Positions 16,039 through 24,379 of a DNA stretch of 42,389 nucleotides are shown piece after piece; the first letter of the stretch is position 1; each line of letters opens with the position of its first letter. Made by a program: the position numbers and the translations under genes. The DNA lies in the NCBI GenBank assembly GCA_029961075.1, contig JASBVL010000013.1:1-42389 (forward strand), in the 5' to 3' direction. The notes below the pieces were generated by a model. It ran no database searches and was not told where the DNA came from. It was given only the letters and a program-made list of their open reading frames with translations. This stretch comes from Sphaerobacter sp. (GTDB taxonomy: Bacteria; Chloroflexota; Chloroflexia; Thermomicrobiales; Thermomicrobiaceae).

Positions 16039-16794
16039 ATGCCGTACGTGGATCTGGACGGGATGCGGTTGTACTATGCCGAGCACGGTCTGGCCGACGG
16101 GTCGCCGCTCGTGCTGCTCCACGCCTTCATGGCCACCGGCGACCAGTGGCAGCCGCACCTCGATGGCTTCGGCGCGCGCTACCGGCTGATCGTTCCCGAC
16201 CTCCGCGGGCACGGGCGCACCGACAACCCGGGTGGCCTCGCGGCGATGAACCATCGCCAGTTCGCCCGCGACGTGGCCGGGCTCTGCCGGGCGCTGGACA
16301 TCGACCGGGCGGCCTTCGTCGGGGTCAGCACCGGGGCGATGTTGCTCCTCAGCCTGGCGCTCGACGCGCCCGACCTGGCCCGCGCGCTGGTGCTGGCCGG
16401 CGGCACCTACCACTACGACGACGAGCTGCGCCGCTGGTGGCGCACGATGACGCCCGAGTCGGTCACGTCGTCGGTCGAGCGCGCGCGGGCCGTGCACACC
16501 GCGCTGGGGCCCGACCACTGGCGCCTGGTCGCCCAGGCCTGGATCGCGCTCAGCGAGCATCCCCACGAGGTCGACTTCCCGCGGCCGGAGGAGCTACGGA
16601 CCATTCAGGCGCCGACGCTGATCGTGCACGGCGACCGCGACCGCTACTTCCCGGTGCAGGTGCCCGCCACGCTGTACGGCCTCCTGCCGGACGCCGAGCT
16701 GTGCATCCTCCCCCACACCGGGCATTTCCCGCAGGCCGACCGCCCGGCGTGGTTCGCCGACATCGTGCTCGACTTCCTGGCGCGGCGCGCCTGA
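16039..16794 (+). CDS. Alpha/beta-fold hydrolase
   Basis: 251 aa from ATG 16039, eight bases after AGAGGAGG (16023-16030). The order of motifs is that of an alpha/beta hydrolase: LVLLHAFMATGDQW (oxyanion His-Ala), VPDLRGHGRTDNP, nucleophile elbow GVSTGA (a GxSxG-like site), acid in HGDRDRYFP, and catalytic His in PHTGHFPQADRP. The lid between strands 6 and 7 is short and rich in Trp/Arg. Family members are esterases, lactonases or C-C hydrolases; substrate cannot be predicted. No signal peptide, so it is cytoplasmic. It stands alone and is convergent with the DoxX gene. Confidence 0.88.
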   Translation: MPYVDLDGMRLYYAEHGLADGSPLVLLHAFMATGDQWQPHLDGFGARYRLIVPDLRGHGRTDNPGGLAAMNHRQFARDVAGLCRALDIDRAAFVGVSTGAMLLLSLALDAPDLARALVLAGGTYHYDDELRRWWRTMTPESVTSSVERARAVHTALGPDHWRLVAQAWIALSEHPHEVDFPRPEELRTIQAPTLIVHGDRDRYFPVQVPATLYGLLPDAELCILPHTGHFPQADRPAWFADIVLDFLARRA

Positions 16795-16913
16795 CGCCGC
16801 CGAGTCCGCCCATCCGACGCCGCGGCTCTGATCGCGGCGCGACCCCAGCGGCGGCTGCCGACCGCGCTCGGCGTGAGTCCGGGGTGCGTGGCGCCGGGCA
16901 GTCCGTCCGGGCG

Positions 16914-17378
16914 TCACCGGCTCCGGAGCATGCGCCGGAGGCGGCGCTCCCTGGCGGCCTCCTGAGCGTTGTCGCGCTGCCAGAGGACCTCGTCGAGCGA
17001 GCCAGCCCCGCCGCCCAGCATCGCCAGGGTGAGGAAGCTGCCCAGGAGGGCCAGGTCGTACTCATAGCCCGGCACGAGCCCCTTGCTCCACTTCATCCGG
17101 AAGACGATGAAGAGGAACTGGCCGGAGAAGAGGAGGGCGATCGGGCGCGTGAGGAAGCCCGCGATGAGCGCCAGCCCGCCGACGAACTCCAGGAAGCTGA
17201 CGAGGCGGGCGACGAGCCCGGGTTCCGGCACGCCCAGCGACTCGACCGCGCCCTCGAAGCCCTGGCGCGCTTCCCCGAACACTTTCTGGTGCCCATGCGC
17301 GATCATGATGATGCCGAGGATGATGCGGAGCGGGAGCGGTGCCAGTGCCGCGATCCGCTCCATGCGCGACTTTGCCAT
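16914..17378 (-). CDS. DoxX-family membrane protein
   Basis: 154 aa; ATG 17378 follows AAAGGGGAG. Four hydrophobic helices are visible: PLRIILGIIMIAHG (about 16-30), LVSFLEFVGGLALIAGF (about 60-76), PIALLFSGQFLFIVF (about 79-93) and DLALLGSFLTLAMLGGG (about 107-123). Motifs R-I-x-L-G and HGHQKVFG are typical of DoxX/DoxD-like proteins. These are small membrane proteins linked to thiosulfate:quinone oxidoreductase or redox homeostasis; the exact role of most members is unknown. The C-terminal tail is unusually basic (ARERRLRRMLRSR). Confidence 0.85.
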   Translation of the reverse strand: MAKSRMERIAALAPLPLRIILGIIMIAHGHQKVFGEARQGFEGAVESLGVPEPGLVARLVSFLEFVGGLALIAGFLTRPIALLFSGQFLFIVFRMKWSKGLVPGYEYDLALLGSFLTLAMLGGGAGSLDEVLWQRDNAQEAARERRLRRMLRSR

Positions 17379-17489
17379 GCGGCTCCCCTTTCAGGTTCCA
17401 GCGTGTGCGCTCATCCCTGCCCCTGCAATCCGTTGGCCATCGACGCGCGGGCCGGAGTCGGATATTATGGACGAATCTCAAGTTATTGA

Positions 17490-17518
17490 TTGACAACAGT
17501 CGAGAATAGCGGTACGCT
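17490..17518 (+). promoter_or_regulatory. Probable promoter of the DrrAB-type ABC operon
   Basis: TTGACA (17490-17495) is a perfect -35, followed by a 17-bp spacer and TACGCT (17513-17518). It sits in an AT-rich island (about 17458-17512) unlike the surrounding DNA. The ABC ATPase start is 134 bp downstream. Confidence 0.5.
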
Positions 17519-17651
17519 GAGCGGTGGCGCGCAGGTGGGGGGCGCGGCCCCGTGCCGCGCGCACGGCGGCCCGGTCGCGCGCCCCGTGGCGCCGCCGCTG
17601 GCGGGTCAACCGGTGTGGGCGAGCAGCGCAGAGGCGCAGGGGGGATCAGCC

Positions 17652-18647
17652 GTGGACGCGATTGTGGCGGAGCACCTCAGGAAGACCTATCGGAACGGCG
17701 TCCGCGCGGTCGAGGATGTCACGTTCCGGGTGGCGCCGGGGGAGATCTTCGGCCTCCTGGGCCCCAACGGCGCCGGCAAGAGCACGACGGTGCGCATCCT
17801 GGCGACGCTCACGCAGCCCGACGGCGGCACCGCGCGCGTTGCCGGGCACGACGTGCGCCGCGATCCGGCCGGGGTGCGGCGCAAGCTCGGGTACGTGGCG
17901 CAGGTGTCGGGGGTCGACAAGCACGCCACCGGCCGCGAGAACCTGACCCTTCAGGCGCACCTGCACCGCGTGCCGCGACGGCAGGTGCGCGAGCGGGTCG
18001 AGCGCGTCCTCGCCTGGGTGGGGCTCACCGACGCGGCCGACCGGATGGTCAGAACCTACTCGGGCGGGATGCAGCGGCGGCTCGACATCGCCCTCGCGCT
18101 GGTCCACGAGCCGGAGGTCCTCTTCCTCGACGAGCCGACCACCGGCCTGGACCCCGAGACGCGCGCCGCCCTCTGGGACGACCTGGTCCGGCTCAAGCGG
18201 GAGCGCGGCCTGGCCGTCCTGCTGACCACCCACTACCTGGACGAGGCGGACCGCCTCTGCGACCGGCTCGCCATCGTCGATCGGGGGCGGGTGGTCGTCG
18301 AGGGAACCCCGGCCGAGCTGAAGGCCGGGGTGCGGGGCGACCGGGTGACGCTCGAGGTGGAGCAGCGGCCGGCCGAGGCGGCCGCCGTCCTCCAGTCGCT
18401 CGACCGCGTGCTCGAGGTCGTGCCCAACGGCCGGGAGGTGATCGCCCGGGTGCTGCATGGGGCCACCGCCATCCCGCAGTTGGTCACCGTGCTCGAGCGG
18501 GCCGGGATCACGGTCCAGTCAGTCGCGCTGCAGCGGCCGTCGCTCGACGATGTCTATCTGTTCCACACCGGGCATCGGATGATCACCGACGACCTGGCGC
18601 CGGACGGGCTGGGATCGGGAGAGGAGCGTCGCTCATGGGCTTCGTGA
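17652..18647 (+). CDS. ABC transporter ATP-binding protein, DrrA family
   Basis: 331 aa from GTG 17652 with AGGGGGA seven bases upstream. An open frame runs back to 17490, but that start lies on the proposed promoter and the extra 54 residues look non-coding. Walker A GPNGAGKS (37-44), Q-loop YVAQVSGVD, signature YSGGMQRR, Walker B VLFLDEPTTGLDP and switch TTHYLDEADRLCD are all intact. After about residue 225 comes the DrrA-type C-terminal domain (EVVPNGREVIARV). It powers export of a drug, lipid or other hydrophobic compound through the permease encoded by the next gene, which overlaps it by 13 bp. Confidence 0.93.
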   Translation: MDAIVAEHLRKTYRNGVRAVEDVTFRVAPGEIFGLLGPNGAGKSTTVRILATLTQPDGGTARVAGHDVRRDPAGVRRKLGYVAQVSGVDKHATGRENLTLQAHLHRVPRRQVRERVERVLAWVGLTDAADRMVRTYSGGMQRRLDIALALVHEPEVLFLDEPTTGLDPETRAALWDDLVRLKRERGLAVLLTTHYLDEADRLCDRLAIVDRGRVVVEGTPAELKAGVRGDRVTLEVEQRPAEAAAVLQSLDRVLEVVPNGREVIARVLHGATAIPQLVTVLERAGITVQSVALQRPSLDDVYLFHTGHRMITDDLAPDGLGSGEERRSWAS

Positions 18648-19405
18648 TGGACACGCTGTATCTGCTGAAGCGGCACACGCTGGCCACGGTGCGCATCCCG
18701 ATCTGGGTCTTCATGTCGCTGGTGTCGCCGCTGGTCTGGCTCGTCCTCTACGGCCAGCTCTTCAAGCGGATCGTCGAGCTGCCCGGCTTCGAGACCAACT
18801 CCTACATCCAGTTCCTGACGCCCGGCGTCATCGTCATGCTGGCCCTGTTCAACGCCGCCTGGGGCGGCATGGGAACGCTCCAGGACCTCACCGACGGCGT
18901 GATCGACCGGCTGCTGGTGACGCCGGTGAGCCGCGCCGCCCTGATCGCCTCGCGGGTGCTGCACACCGCGCTGACGGTGGCCGTGCAGGCGACCATCATC
19001 CTCCTGGTTGGCCTGGTGATGGGGGCCCGGGTGCCGGGGGGCGTGCTCGGAGTCCTGACCATGCTCGGGGTGGCCGCCCTGCTCGCCGGCGGGATCGCCG
19101 CCATCTCCAACGGCCTGGCCCTGATCACCCGGCGCGAGGAGACGCTGATCGCGGTGGTCAACTTCTTCGCCACCCCGCTCGTCTTCCTCTCCTCCGCCTT
19201 CATCGCCACCGCGCTCATGCCCGGCTGGATCCGCGCCATTGCGCGCGCCAACCCGGTCAACTGGGCGGTGCAGGGCGCGCGCTACGCCATGCTGGGCAGC
19301 GACTGGGGCGCGGTGGCGAGCTACGGCCTGCTGCTGGGCGCCTTCGCCGTCCTCGGCGTCCTGTTCGCGACCCAGGCGTTCCGGGCCTACCGCCGGTCGA
19401 CGTGA
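18635..19405 (+). CDS. ABC-2 type transporter permease (DrrB-like)
   Basis: 256 aa; ATG 18635 overlaps the ATPase gene by 13 bp and is preceded by GGGAGAGGAG. Six membrane segments fit the ABC-2 fold: around residues 20-40 (PIWVFMSLVSPLVWLVLYG), 55-75, 105-130, 135-160, 165-185 and 228-248. The conserved ABC-2 stretch TPLVFLSSAFIATALMPGW followed by NPVNW is present. It forms the membrane channel of an efflux pump with the preceding ATPase. Substrate unknown; DrrAB relatives export anthracyclines or cell-envelope lipids. Confidence 0.92.
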   Translation: MGFVMDTLYLLKRHTLATVRIPIWVFMSLVSPLVWLVLYGQLFKRIVELPGFETNSYIQFLTPGVIVMLALFNAAWGGMGTLQDLTDGVIDRLLVTPVSRAALIASRVLHTALTVAVQATIILLVGLVMGARVPGGVLGVLTMLGVAALLAGGIAAISNGLALITRREETLIAVVNFFATPLVFLSSAFIATALMPGWIRAIARANPVNWAVQGARYAMLGSDWGAVASYGLLLGAFAVLGVLFATQAFRAYRRST

Positions 19406-19483
19406 GACGGAGCGCGTCATGAGTCATGCGTGATGCGTGTTCCGTGGCCCACGCACCCCGCCTGACGGTTGCCGTCGGCCGCC
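19406..19483. repeat. Short tgcgt-type repeat block
   Basis: Bases 19410-19450 read gcgtcatgagtcatgcgtg then atgcgtgttccgtggcccac, sharing gcgtgttccgtgg with 9305-9320. It separates the ABC permease from the convergent orphan gene at 19484. Confidence 0.5.
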
Positions 19484-20152
19484 CTACGCCTCTCGCAGCG
19501 CGGTGCTGACGCGCTCCAGGGCGACCTCCAGCCGCGTGCGCTCGCGCACGAGCACGCGCACCACTTCGAGGTCCCACGTCGGCGCCCGGCGCACCGTCGT
19601 CAGCAGGGCGAGGTACGCGGTGAGGACCTGAATCGCCTCGGCCAGCACCGCCTGGGAGAGCTGATCCTCGGGGAGCGGCTCGGGGAGAAAGCCCACCGTG
19701 CGGTCGGTCGCGCTGGCGCGCAGGAGCGCCGCCTGCCGGCGCAGCGCGGCCAGGCGCCCGGCCCGCGGCCAGCGCCGCCGGTCGGTGGGCGGTGCCGCCA
19801 GGGCCTCGCTGGCGAGGCGGCGGAACTCGCGGGCCAGCAGCAGGCGGCGCTCGGGCGCCGTCTGGGCGCGCTCGATGTCGAGGAGCGCCTGCCACTCGGC
19901 CGGTCGGCTGTGCCAGCGGGTCGTCCGATCGAGGTTTGCGGTCAGCGAGCCGCCGGGCTGCGCCAGCCGCGCGACCAGGACCAGGCCAAGGCTGCCGATG
20001 AGGACGAGGAGTACGGAGAGGGGCGGCGCCGCGCTGAGGAGGCTGGCGCTGGACGCGACCAGGAGTAGGCCACCGACGAGCATGCCGCTGCCGACCGCGG
20101 GTAGCGCACGCGGCCGCACAGGGGAATGGAACTGCTTGGGGCGGTCGTGCAT
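19484..20152 (-). CDS. Two-helix membrane protein of unknown function
   Basis: 222 aa. ATG 20152 is preceded by AGGAGG ten bases upstream. Residues about 20-43 (GSGMLVGGLLLVASSASLLS) and 44-65 (PLSVLLVLIGSLGLVLVARL) form a membrane hairpin. The remaining 150 residues are cytosolic, Arg/Leu/Ala-rich and predicted mainly helical (ERRLLLAREFRRLASEAL, LEVALERVSTALREA), which could form a coiled coil. No known family is recognised. It is on the same strand as the two small orphan genes upstream (20264 and 20523), so the three may be one transcript. Confidence 0.7.
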   Translation of the reverse strand: MHDRPKQFHSPVRPRALPAVGSGMLVGGLLLVASSASLLSAAPPLSVLLVLIGSLGLVLVARLAQPGGSLTANLDRTTRWHSRPAEWQALLDIERAQTAPERRLLLAREFRRLASEALAAPPTDRRRWPRAGRLAALRRQAALLRASATDRTVGFLPEPLPEDQLSQAVLAEAIQVLTAYLALLTTVRRAPTWDLEVVRVLVRERTRLEVALERVSTALREA

Positions 20153-20263
20153 CGTGGCCTGGCCTCCTAGCGCCACCCATTGTAGCAGCGTCGCGGTCCC
20201 CCGCGGCGGCGCCCGACCCACGCCGGGTGCATCGACCTGCGCCGGTCCCGGGACGGCGGCGGC

Positions 20264-20446
20264 CTACCACTCGTCGCCAGTGCCACCCGCGAACGGGCCT
20301 GCGGCACGGGCGTCGGCGGCGCCGAGGATCTCCTCCGCGGCGCGGACGGCGCGTCGGCGCTCCCACCAGGTCCACGGGCTGGGGCGGCCGGTCAGGCGCC
20401 ACCAGAGGTCGGCGAGTCGGTTCCGCAGTCGTGCCCACGCGCGCAT
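20264..20446 (-). CDS. Small basic orphan protein
   Basis: 60 aa from ATG 20446, with a loose GGGG seven to ten bases upstream. The sequence is Trp- and Arg-rich (MRAWARLRNRLADLWWRLTG, then PSPWTWWERRRAVRAAEEIL) and ends in a Gly-rich acidic tail. An amphipathic helix that sits on the membrane surface is possible. Unknown family; it could be spurious, but its composition is not that of a shadow frame because no gene overlaps it. Confidence 0.5.
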   Translation of the reverse strand: MRAWARLRNRLADLWWRLTGRPSPWTWWERRRAVRAAEEILGAADARAAGPFAGGTGDEW

Positions 20447-20522
20447 GACCAACCCCGTTTGTCCTCATGCCACCAACGGACGGCAGCGATGTGGCCGCGG
20501 ACTGGCGCTGGGACGGAGCCCG

Positions 20523-20780
20523 TCAGGCTGAGGGGGCCAGCGACTCCACCACGACGGCGTGCCAGGTTTCCGGGCGACCGCCATATTGCTCGCAGAGGAG
20601 CCGCACGCACGCCGCGACGACCTCCTCGGCCGCCTCGGCCTGGCAGAGCATGACCGTCTCGCGCCCTCGGTCCCCCGGGGAATCCCGGACCAGCGTCCAG
20701 ATCGAGCCCCGCGGCCCCGGAAACTCCAGGATCGCGAGCTCGGCCTCCGATCCCTGGGGGTGGCGGAAGCGCTCACGCAT
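20523..20780 (-). CDS. Small orphan protein
   Basis: 85 aa. ATG 20780 has GGAG eight bases upstream. The sequence alternates strand and helix (AELAILEFPGPRGSIWTLVRD, then EAAEEVVAACVRLLCEQYGG, then ETWHAVVVESLAP), consistent with a small alpha/beta domain. No family was recognised. It lies head-to-head with the J-domain gene at 21001 and on the same strand as the two orphan genes to its left. Confidence 0.6.
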   Translation of the reverse strand: MRERFRHPQGSEAELAILEFPGPRGSIWTLVRDSPGDRGRETVMLCQAEAAEEVVAACVRLLCEQYGGRPETWHAVVVESLAPSA

Positions 20781-21000
20781 GCGACCAGCTCCGATCCGTA
20801 GGTGGGTCGGCGTGCCGGATCCCTGCGTCGTCTGCTTCGGTGGCGCATGCGCGGCACCGTGCGACAGGCGGCAGTGCTCTTCCTGCAGGACGGGTGCCAC
20901 GCCTGGGGCCGCCGGCACGGTGGTCGCGAGATACTACAATGGACGCGGAGCGGCACCCCGGCGCGCAGGGTGGGGGTCACGTCGCGAGGAGGCCGGCGCC

Positions 21001-21483
21001 ATGGCCAGACCTGGGGCACGCTTCGACCCGGAGATCAACTACTACGAAGTGCTCAATGTCCCGTACACGGCGACGCGGGCCGAGATCACGCGCGCCTACC
21101 GCACCCTGATGCGTGCGGTGCACCCCGATCGGGCCGCGACCGCGCAGGAGCGGGCGAAGGCGGAGGAGCGCGCCAAGCTCCTCAACGCCGCCTACGCCGT
21201 GCTCGGCAAGCCGGAGGTCCGGCGCGACTACGACGCGGCCATCCGCCACCGCGCCATCGCCGACGCCCTGATGCAGCGCTACACCGGCAACGTGCCCGGC
21301 CGGCCCTCCCCCGTCATGACCCGGCCGCCGGTCTCGCCCCAGATGGTGCGGGCGCAGCGGCGCGCCAGCCGCTCGGCGCTGCTCCATTTCGTCGTCATCA
21401 CCGTCCTCTTCGTCGCCGCGCTGGTTGCCGTCGTCCTGCTGGCCAGCCTGCTGCCCCAGGCCGTCCAGGCGCTGGTCGGGTGA
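21001..21483 (+). CDS. Membrane-anchored J-domain (DnaJ-like) protein
   Basis: 160 aa; ATG 21001 follows GAGGAGG. Residues 12-80 are a J-domain with NYYEVLNVPYTATRAEITRAY, the HPD tripeptide at 41-43, and LLNAAYAVLGKPEVRRDYD. There is no G/F linker, zinc-finger or substrate-binding domain. Residues about 127-152 (LLHFVVITVLFVAALVAVVL) form one transmembrane helix near the C-terminus. It should recruit Hsp70 (DnaK) to the membrane. A TACAAT -10-like hexamer lies at 20935-20940 without a good -35. It is divergent from the three orphan genes. Confidence 0.9.
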   Translation: MARPGARFDPEINYYEVLNVPYTATRAEITRAYRTLMRAVHPDRAATAQERAKAEERAKLLNAAYAVLGKPEVRRDYDAAIRHRAIADALMQRYTGNVPGRPSPVMTRPPVSPQMVRAQRRASRSALLHFVVITVLFVAALVAVVLLASLLPQAVQALVG

Positions 21484-21702
21484 GGCGCCGTCGCGCGCCC
21501 GTGGATCCCGCATGCCCCTGGCACCAGCCGGCAGGAGACCGGGCACCGTCGCGCCATGAGCTGCGCGCTCGCGTGACGGGGGGGGCGGGGTGCGGGTGAG
21601 CCTCCGGGCCCTCGCGGTTTGTGCGATCATTTGCCCGGCAACGGAGATGGGTTGTGGGAGAATGCTGACGTGCAAGGGCCGGTGAAGGAGAGGGGCGGGG
21701 CC

Positions 21703-22932
21703 GTGGGCGGGGACCAGCGGCGCGCGATCCCGCGCGAAGCAGAGGTGGTGGTCATTGGGGCCGGGGTGACCGGCTGCTCGGTTGCCTATCAGCTCGCGCT
21801 GCGCGGTAAGCAGGTGCTGGTGCTCGAGCAGCGCGGCATCTGCTCCGGCGCCTCCGGGCGCAATGGCGGCCTGACCGGCGCGGGCTCCGCGCTGCACGCG
21901 GCCGCCGGGCGCGCCGTCAGCGCCCTGACCCGCGAGAACCTGCGCATGCTCCAGGAGGACCTCGCCCGGGAGCTCGACGACGACTTCTCGCTCTGTCTCT
22001 CCGGGAGCCTCGACATCGCCACCACCGAGGAGCAGTACGCCCACCTGGTGGAGAGCGTCCGGCTGCAGCAGGAGCAGGGCATGGATGTCGAGCTGCTGGA
22101 CCCCCAGGAGGTGCGGGAGCTGGTGCCGGTCGTCTCCGAGGGCATCCTCGGCGCCCGCCTGTCGCGCGACGCCGGGCACCTGTGGCCCTTCCAGCTCGTC
22201 CACGCGCTCGCCAACGGCGCCCGCCACTACGGGGCGCGCTTCGTGACCTACACCCCAGTGACGCGCATCCTGCAGCGGGGCGGCGCCGTGGAGGGGGTCG
22301 AGACACCGGCCGGGGCGATCGCGACCGGCACGGTCGTGGTCGCGGCCAACGCCTGGACGCCGCAGCTCCTGCCGGACCTGCCCCCCGGCGCGCTGGTCCC
22401 GGCGCGGGGGCAGATCCTGGTGACCCAGCCGGTCGCGCCGGTCTTGCCCCATCCCTTCGGCACCAACTTCGACAAGGAGTACGGGCGCCAGACCCCGACC
22501 GGGCAGATCCTCTGCGGCGGCTACCGCCGGCTCGACGAGAACGAGGGGCTCGGCCTCTACGAGGAGCGGGTCACGCCCCCGGTGCTGGGCGGCATCGCCC
22601 GGTGCCTCACGACCCTCTTCCCGGGGCTGGGGCCGCTGCGGGTGGTGCGCGCCTGGGCCGGCATCATGGGCTTCACCGCCGATGGCCTGCCCTTGATCGG
22701 CCCCTACGGCGAGGCCAAGGGGCTCTACGTCGCGGCGGGCTTCAACGGCACCGGGTTCTCCTGGGCCGCGGCGACGGGCAAGGCGCTGGCGCAGTTGATC
22801 GTGCAGGGCATCAGCGCCTTCGACCTGACGCCCTTCGATCCGAACCGCTTCGCGCGCGGCGGGGTTGCCTGGGAGAACCCGTTCACCGCGGGCGAGCGGA
22901 ACAACCCGCGCGGCGTGGTCTCCGGGGCGTAG
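21703..22932 (+). CDS. FAD-dependent oxidoreductase, DAO family (OrdL/PuuB-like)
   Basis: 409 aa with GTG 21703 as best start (AAGGAGAGG about 11-13 bases upstream); GTG 21682 and 21670 are in frame alternatives. FAD-binding fold VVVIGAGVTGCSVAYQLALRG, then SGASGRNGGLTGAG, the glycine/asparagine-rich loop typical of OrdL/PuuB gamma-glutamylputrescine oxidase-like and glycine oxidase-like proteins. The C-terminus has IMGFTADGLPLIGP and AAGFNGTGFSWAAATGKALA. It oxidises an amine or amino acid with FAD; the substrate is unknown. Its stop codon is only 8 bp from the convergent mnmE stop, with no room for a terminator between them. Confidence 0.88.
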   Translation: MGGDQRRAIPREAEVVVIGAGVTGCSVAYQLALRGKQVLVLEQRGICSGASGRNGGLTGAGSALHAAAGRAVSALTRENLRMLQEDLARELDDDFSLCLSGSLDIATTEEQYAHLVESVRLQQEQGMDVELLDPQEVRELVPVVSEGILGARLSRDAGHLWPFQLVHALANGARHYGARFVTYTPVTRILQRGGAVEGVETPAGAIATGTVVVAANAWTPQLLPDLPPGALVPARGQILVTQPVAPVLPHPFGTNFDKEYGRQTPTGQILCGGYRRLDENEGLGLYEERVTPPVLGGIARCLTTLFPGLGPLRVVRAWAGIMGFTADGLPLIGPYGEAKGLYVAAGFNGTGFSWAAATGKALAQLIVQGISAFDLTPFDPNRFARGGVAWENPFTAGERNNPRGVVSGA

Positions 22933-22940
22933 GCCCGTCC

Positions 22941-24341
22941 CTACTTCCCGATACAGAAGCGGGAGAAGATCTCGTCCAGGATCGTCTCGCTGACCTGCTC
23001 GCCGGTGATCTCGCCCACGGCCAGGAGGGCGGCGCGCACGTCGACTGCGACCAGGTCGAGCGGGACGCCGTCTCCCAGCGCCGCGCGGGCCTGCCGCACG
23101 CTCTCCAGCGCGCGGGCCAGCGCCTGCTGCTGCCGCAGGGTCACCAGTGCCGGCGCGGCCGCCTCCCCGGCGTGGGCGATCAGGCGGTCGGCCAGCGCCG
23201 CTTCGAGCTGGTCGATCCCCTGGCCGGTGTGGGTCGAGAGCTCCACCACCGGCGCCCCCGGCAGGAGCGCCCGGATCTCGGCGTGATCGTAGCGGGCCGG
23301 GAGGTCGCGCTTGTTGAGGACGACCACCAGCCGGTCCTGACCGTCGCGCAGCACGCGGTCGCGCAACAGCTCGGCGACCTGGTAGTCGTCGGCGGTGGGG
23401 GGCAGGCTGCCGTCCAGGACGAAGATGGCCAGCCCCGCGCGCTCCAGCGCCTGGCGCGAGCGGGCGATGCCCAGGCGCTCGATGACGTCCTCGGTGTCCG
23501 CGATCCCCGCCGTGTCGACCAGGGTGGCCGGGATGCCGCGCAGGTTGATCGACTCGACGATCACATCGCGGGTCGTGCCGGCGATGTCGCTGACGATGGC
23601 CCGGTCGGCGCGGAGCAGCGCGTTGAGCAGGCTCGACTTGCCGACGTTGGGGCGGCCGACGATGGCGATCTGGAGCCCCTCGCGGTACAGGCGCCCCAGC
23701 CGGGCGCCCGCGACCACCTCGGCTAGCGCCGCCTCGGCGCGGGCCAGGGTCGCCTCCAGGTCGAGCGGTGGCACCTCGTCCTCCGGGAAATCGGCGGCGG
23801 CGTCGAGGTAGGCCAGCGCGTCGATCAGCGCGGCGCGGGCGGGGCCGAGCCGCCCCACCAGCCGGCCGCGGAGCTCATCGACGGCCAACTGCAGCGAGTC
23901 CGGCGTCCGGGCCGAGACGACCGCCATGACCGCTTCGGCCTGGGCGAGGTCGATCCGGCCGTTGAGGAAGGCGCGCAGGGTGAACTCGCCCGGCGCGGCC
24001 GGCCGGGCCCCGGCCGCGAGCGTCAGCCGCAGCACCTCGCGCACCACCAGCGGCCCGCCGTGGCAGGAGATCTCGACCACCTCCTCGCGGGTGTAGCTGC
24101 GCGGCGCGGCCATGCGGACCAGCAGCACCTCGTCGACCACCCGCTCGTCCTGCGGGTTGACGAGGTAGCCGTAGTACAGCCGGTGGGAGTCGAGCCGCGC
24201 CACATCGACCGGCCGAAGCCGCGGGCCCCGCCGGAAGAGCGCGCTGGCGATCTGCGCCGAGGCGGGGCCGCTGAGCCGCACGATGCCGATGCCCCCCTCA
24301 CCGAGCGGGGTGGCAATGGCGCTGATCGTGTCGACGTACAT
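22941..24341 (-). CDS. mnmE: tRNA modification GTPase MnmE (TrmE)
   Basis: 466 aa from ATG 24341. The N-terminal folate-binding domain begins YVDTISAIATPLGEGGIGIV, an invariant MnmE start. The inserted G domain has GRPNVGKSSLLNALL (G1), IAGTTRD (G2, with the K-loop), DTAGI (G3) and NKRDL (G4). The protein ends in FCIGK, the conserved C-terminal Cys motif. With MnmG it installs the cmnm5 group on U34 of certain tRNAs. The usual partner mnmG is not in the window. It is the last gene of the rpmH-rnpA-yidD-yidC-jag block, 38 bp after the PfkB-like gene. Confidence 0.97.
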   Translation of the reverse strand: MYVDTISAIATPLGEGGIGIVRLSGPASAQIASALFRRGPRLRPVDVARLDSHRLYYGYLVNPQDERVVDEVLLVRMAAPRSYTREEVVEISCHGGPLVVREVLRLTLAAGARPAAPGEFTLRAFLNGRIDLAQAEAVMAVVSARTPDSLQLAVDELRGRLVGRLGPARAALIDALAYLDAAADFPEDEVPPLDLEATLARAEAALAEVVAGARLGRLYREGLQIAIVGRPNVGKSSLLNALLRADRAIVSDIAGTTRDVIVESINLRGIPATLVDTAGIADTEDVIERLGIARSRQALERAGLAIFVLDGSLPPTADDYQVAELLRDRVLRDGQDRLVVVLNKRDLPARYDHAEIRALLPGAPVVELSTHTGQGIDQLEAALADRLIAHAGEAAAPALVTLRQQQALARALESVRQARAALGDGVPLDLVAVDVRAALLAVGEITGEQVSETILDEIFSRFCIGK

Positions 24342-24379
24342 GGTGGTGGCTGATCCTCGGTCGCGGTCGGGGACGGCGT

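Noticed and set aside
17490..17651. N-terminal extension of the ABC ATPase
   Set aside because: The frame is open, but it starts on a promoter-like sequence, lacks a ribosome site and would add 54 residues not found in DrrA-type proteins.
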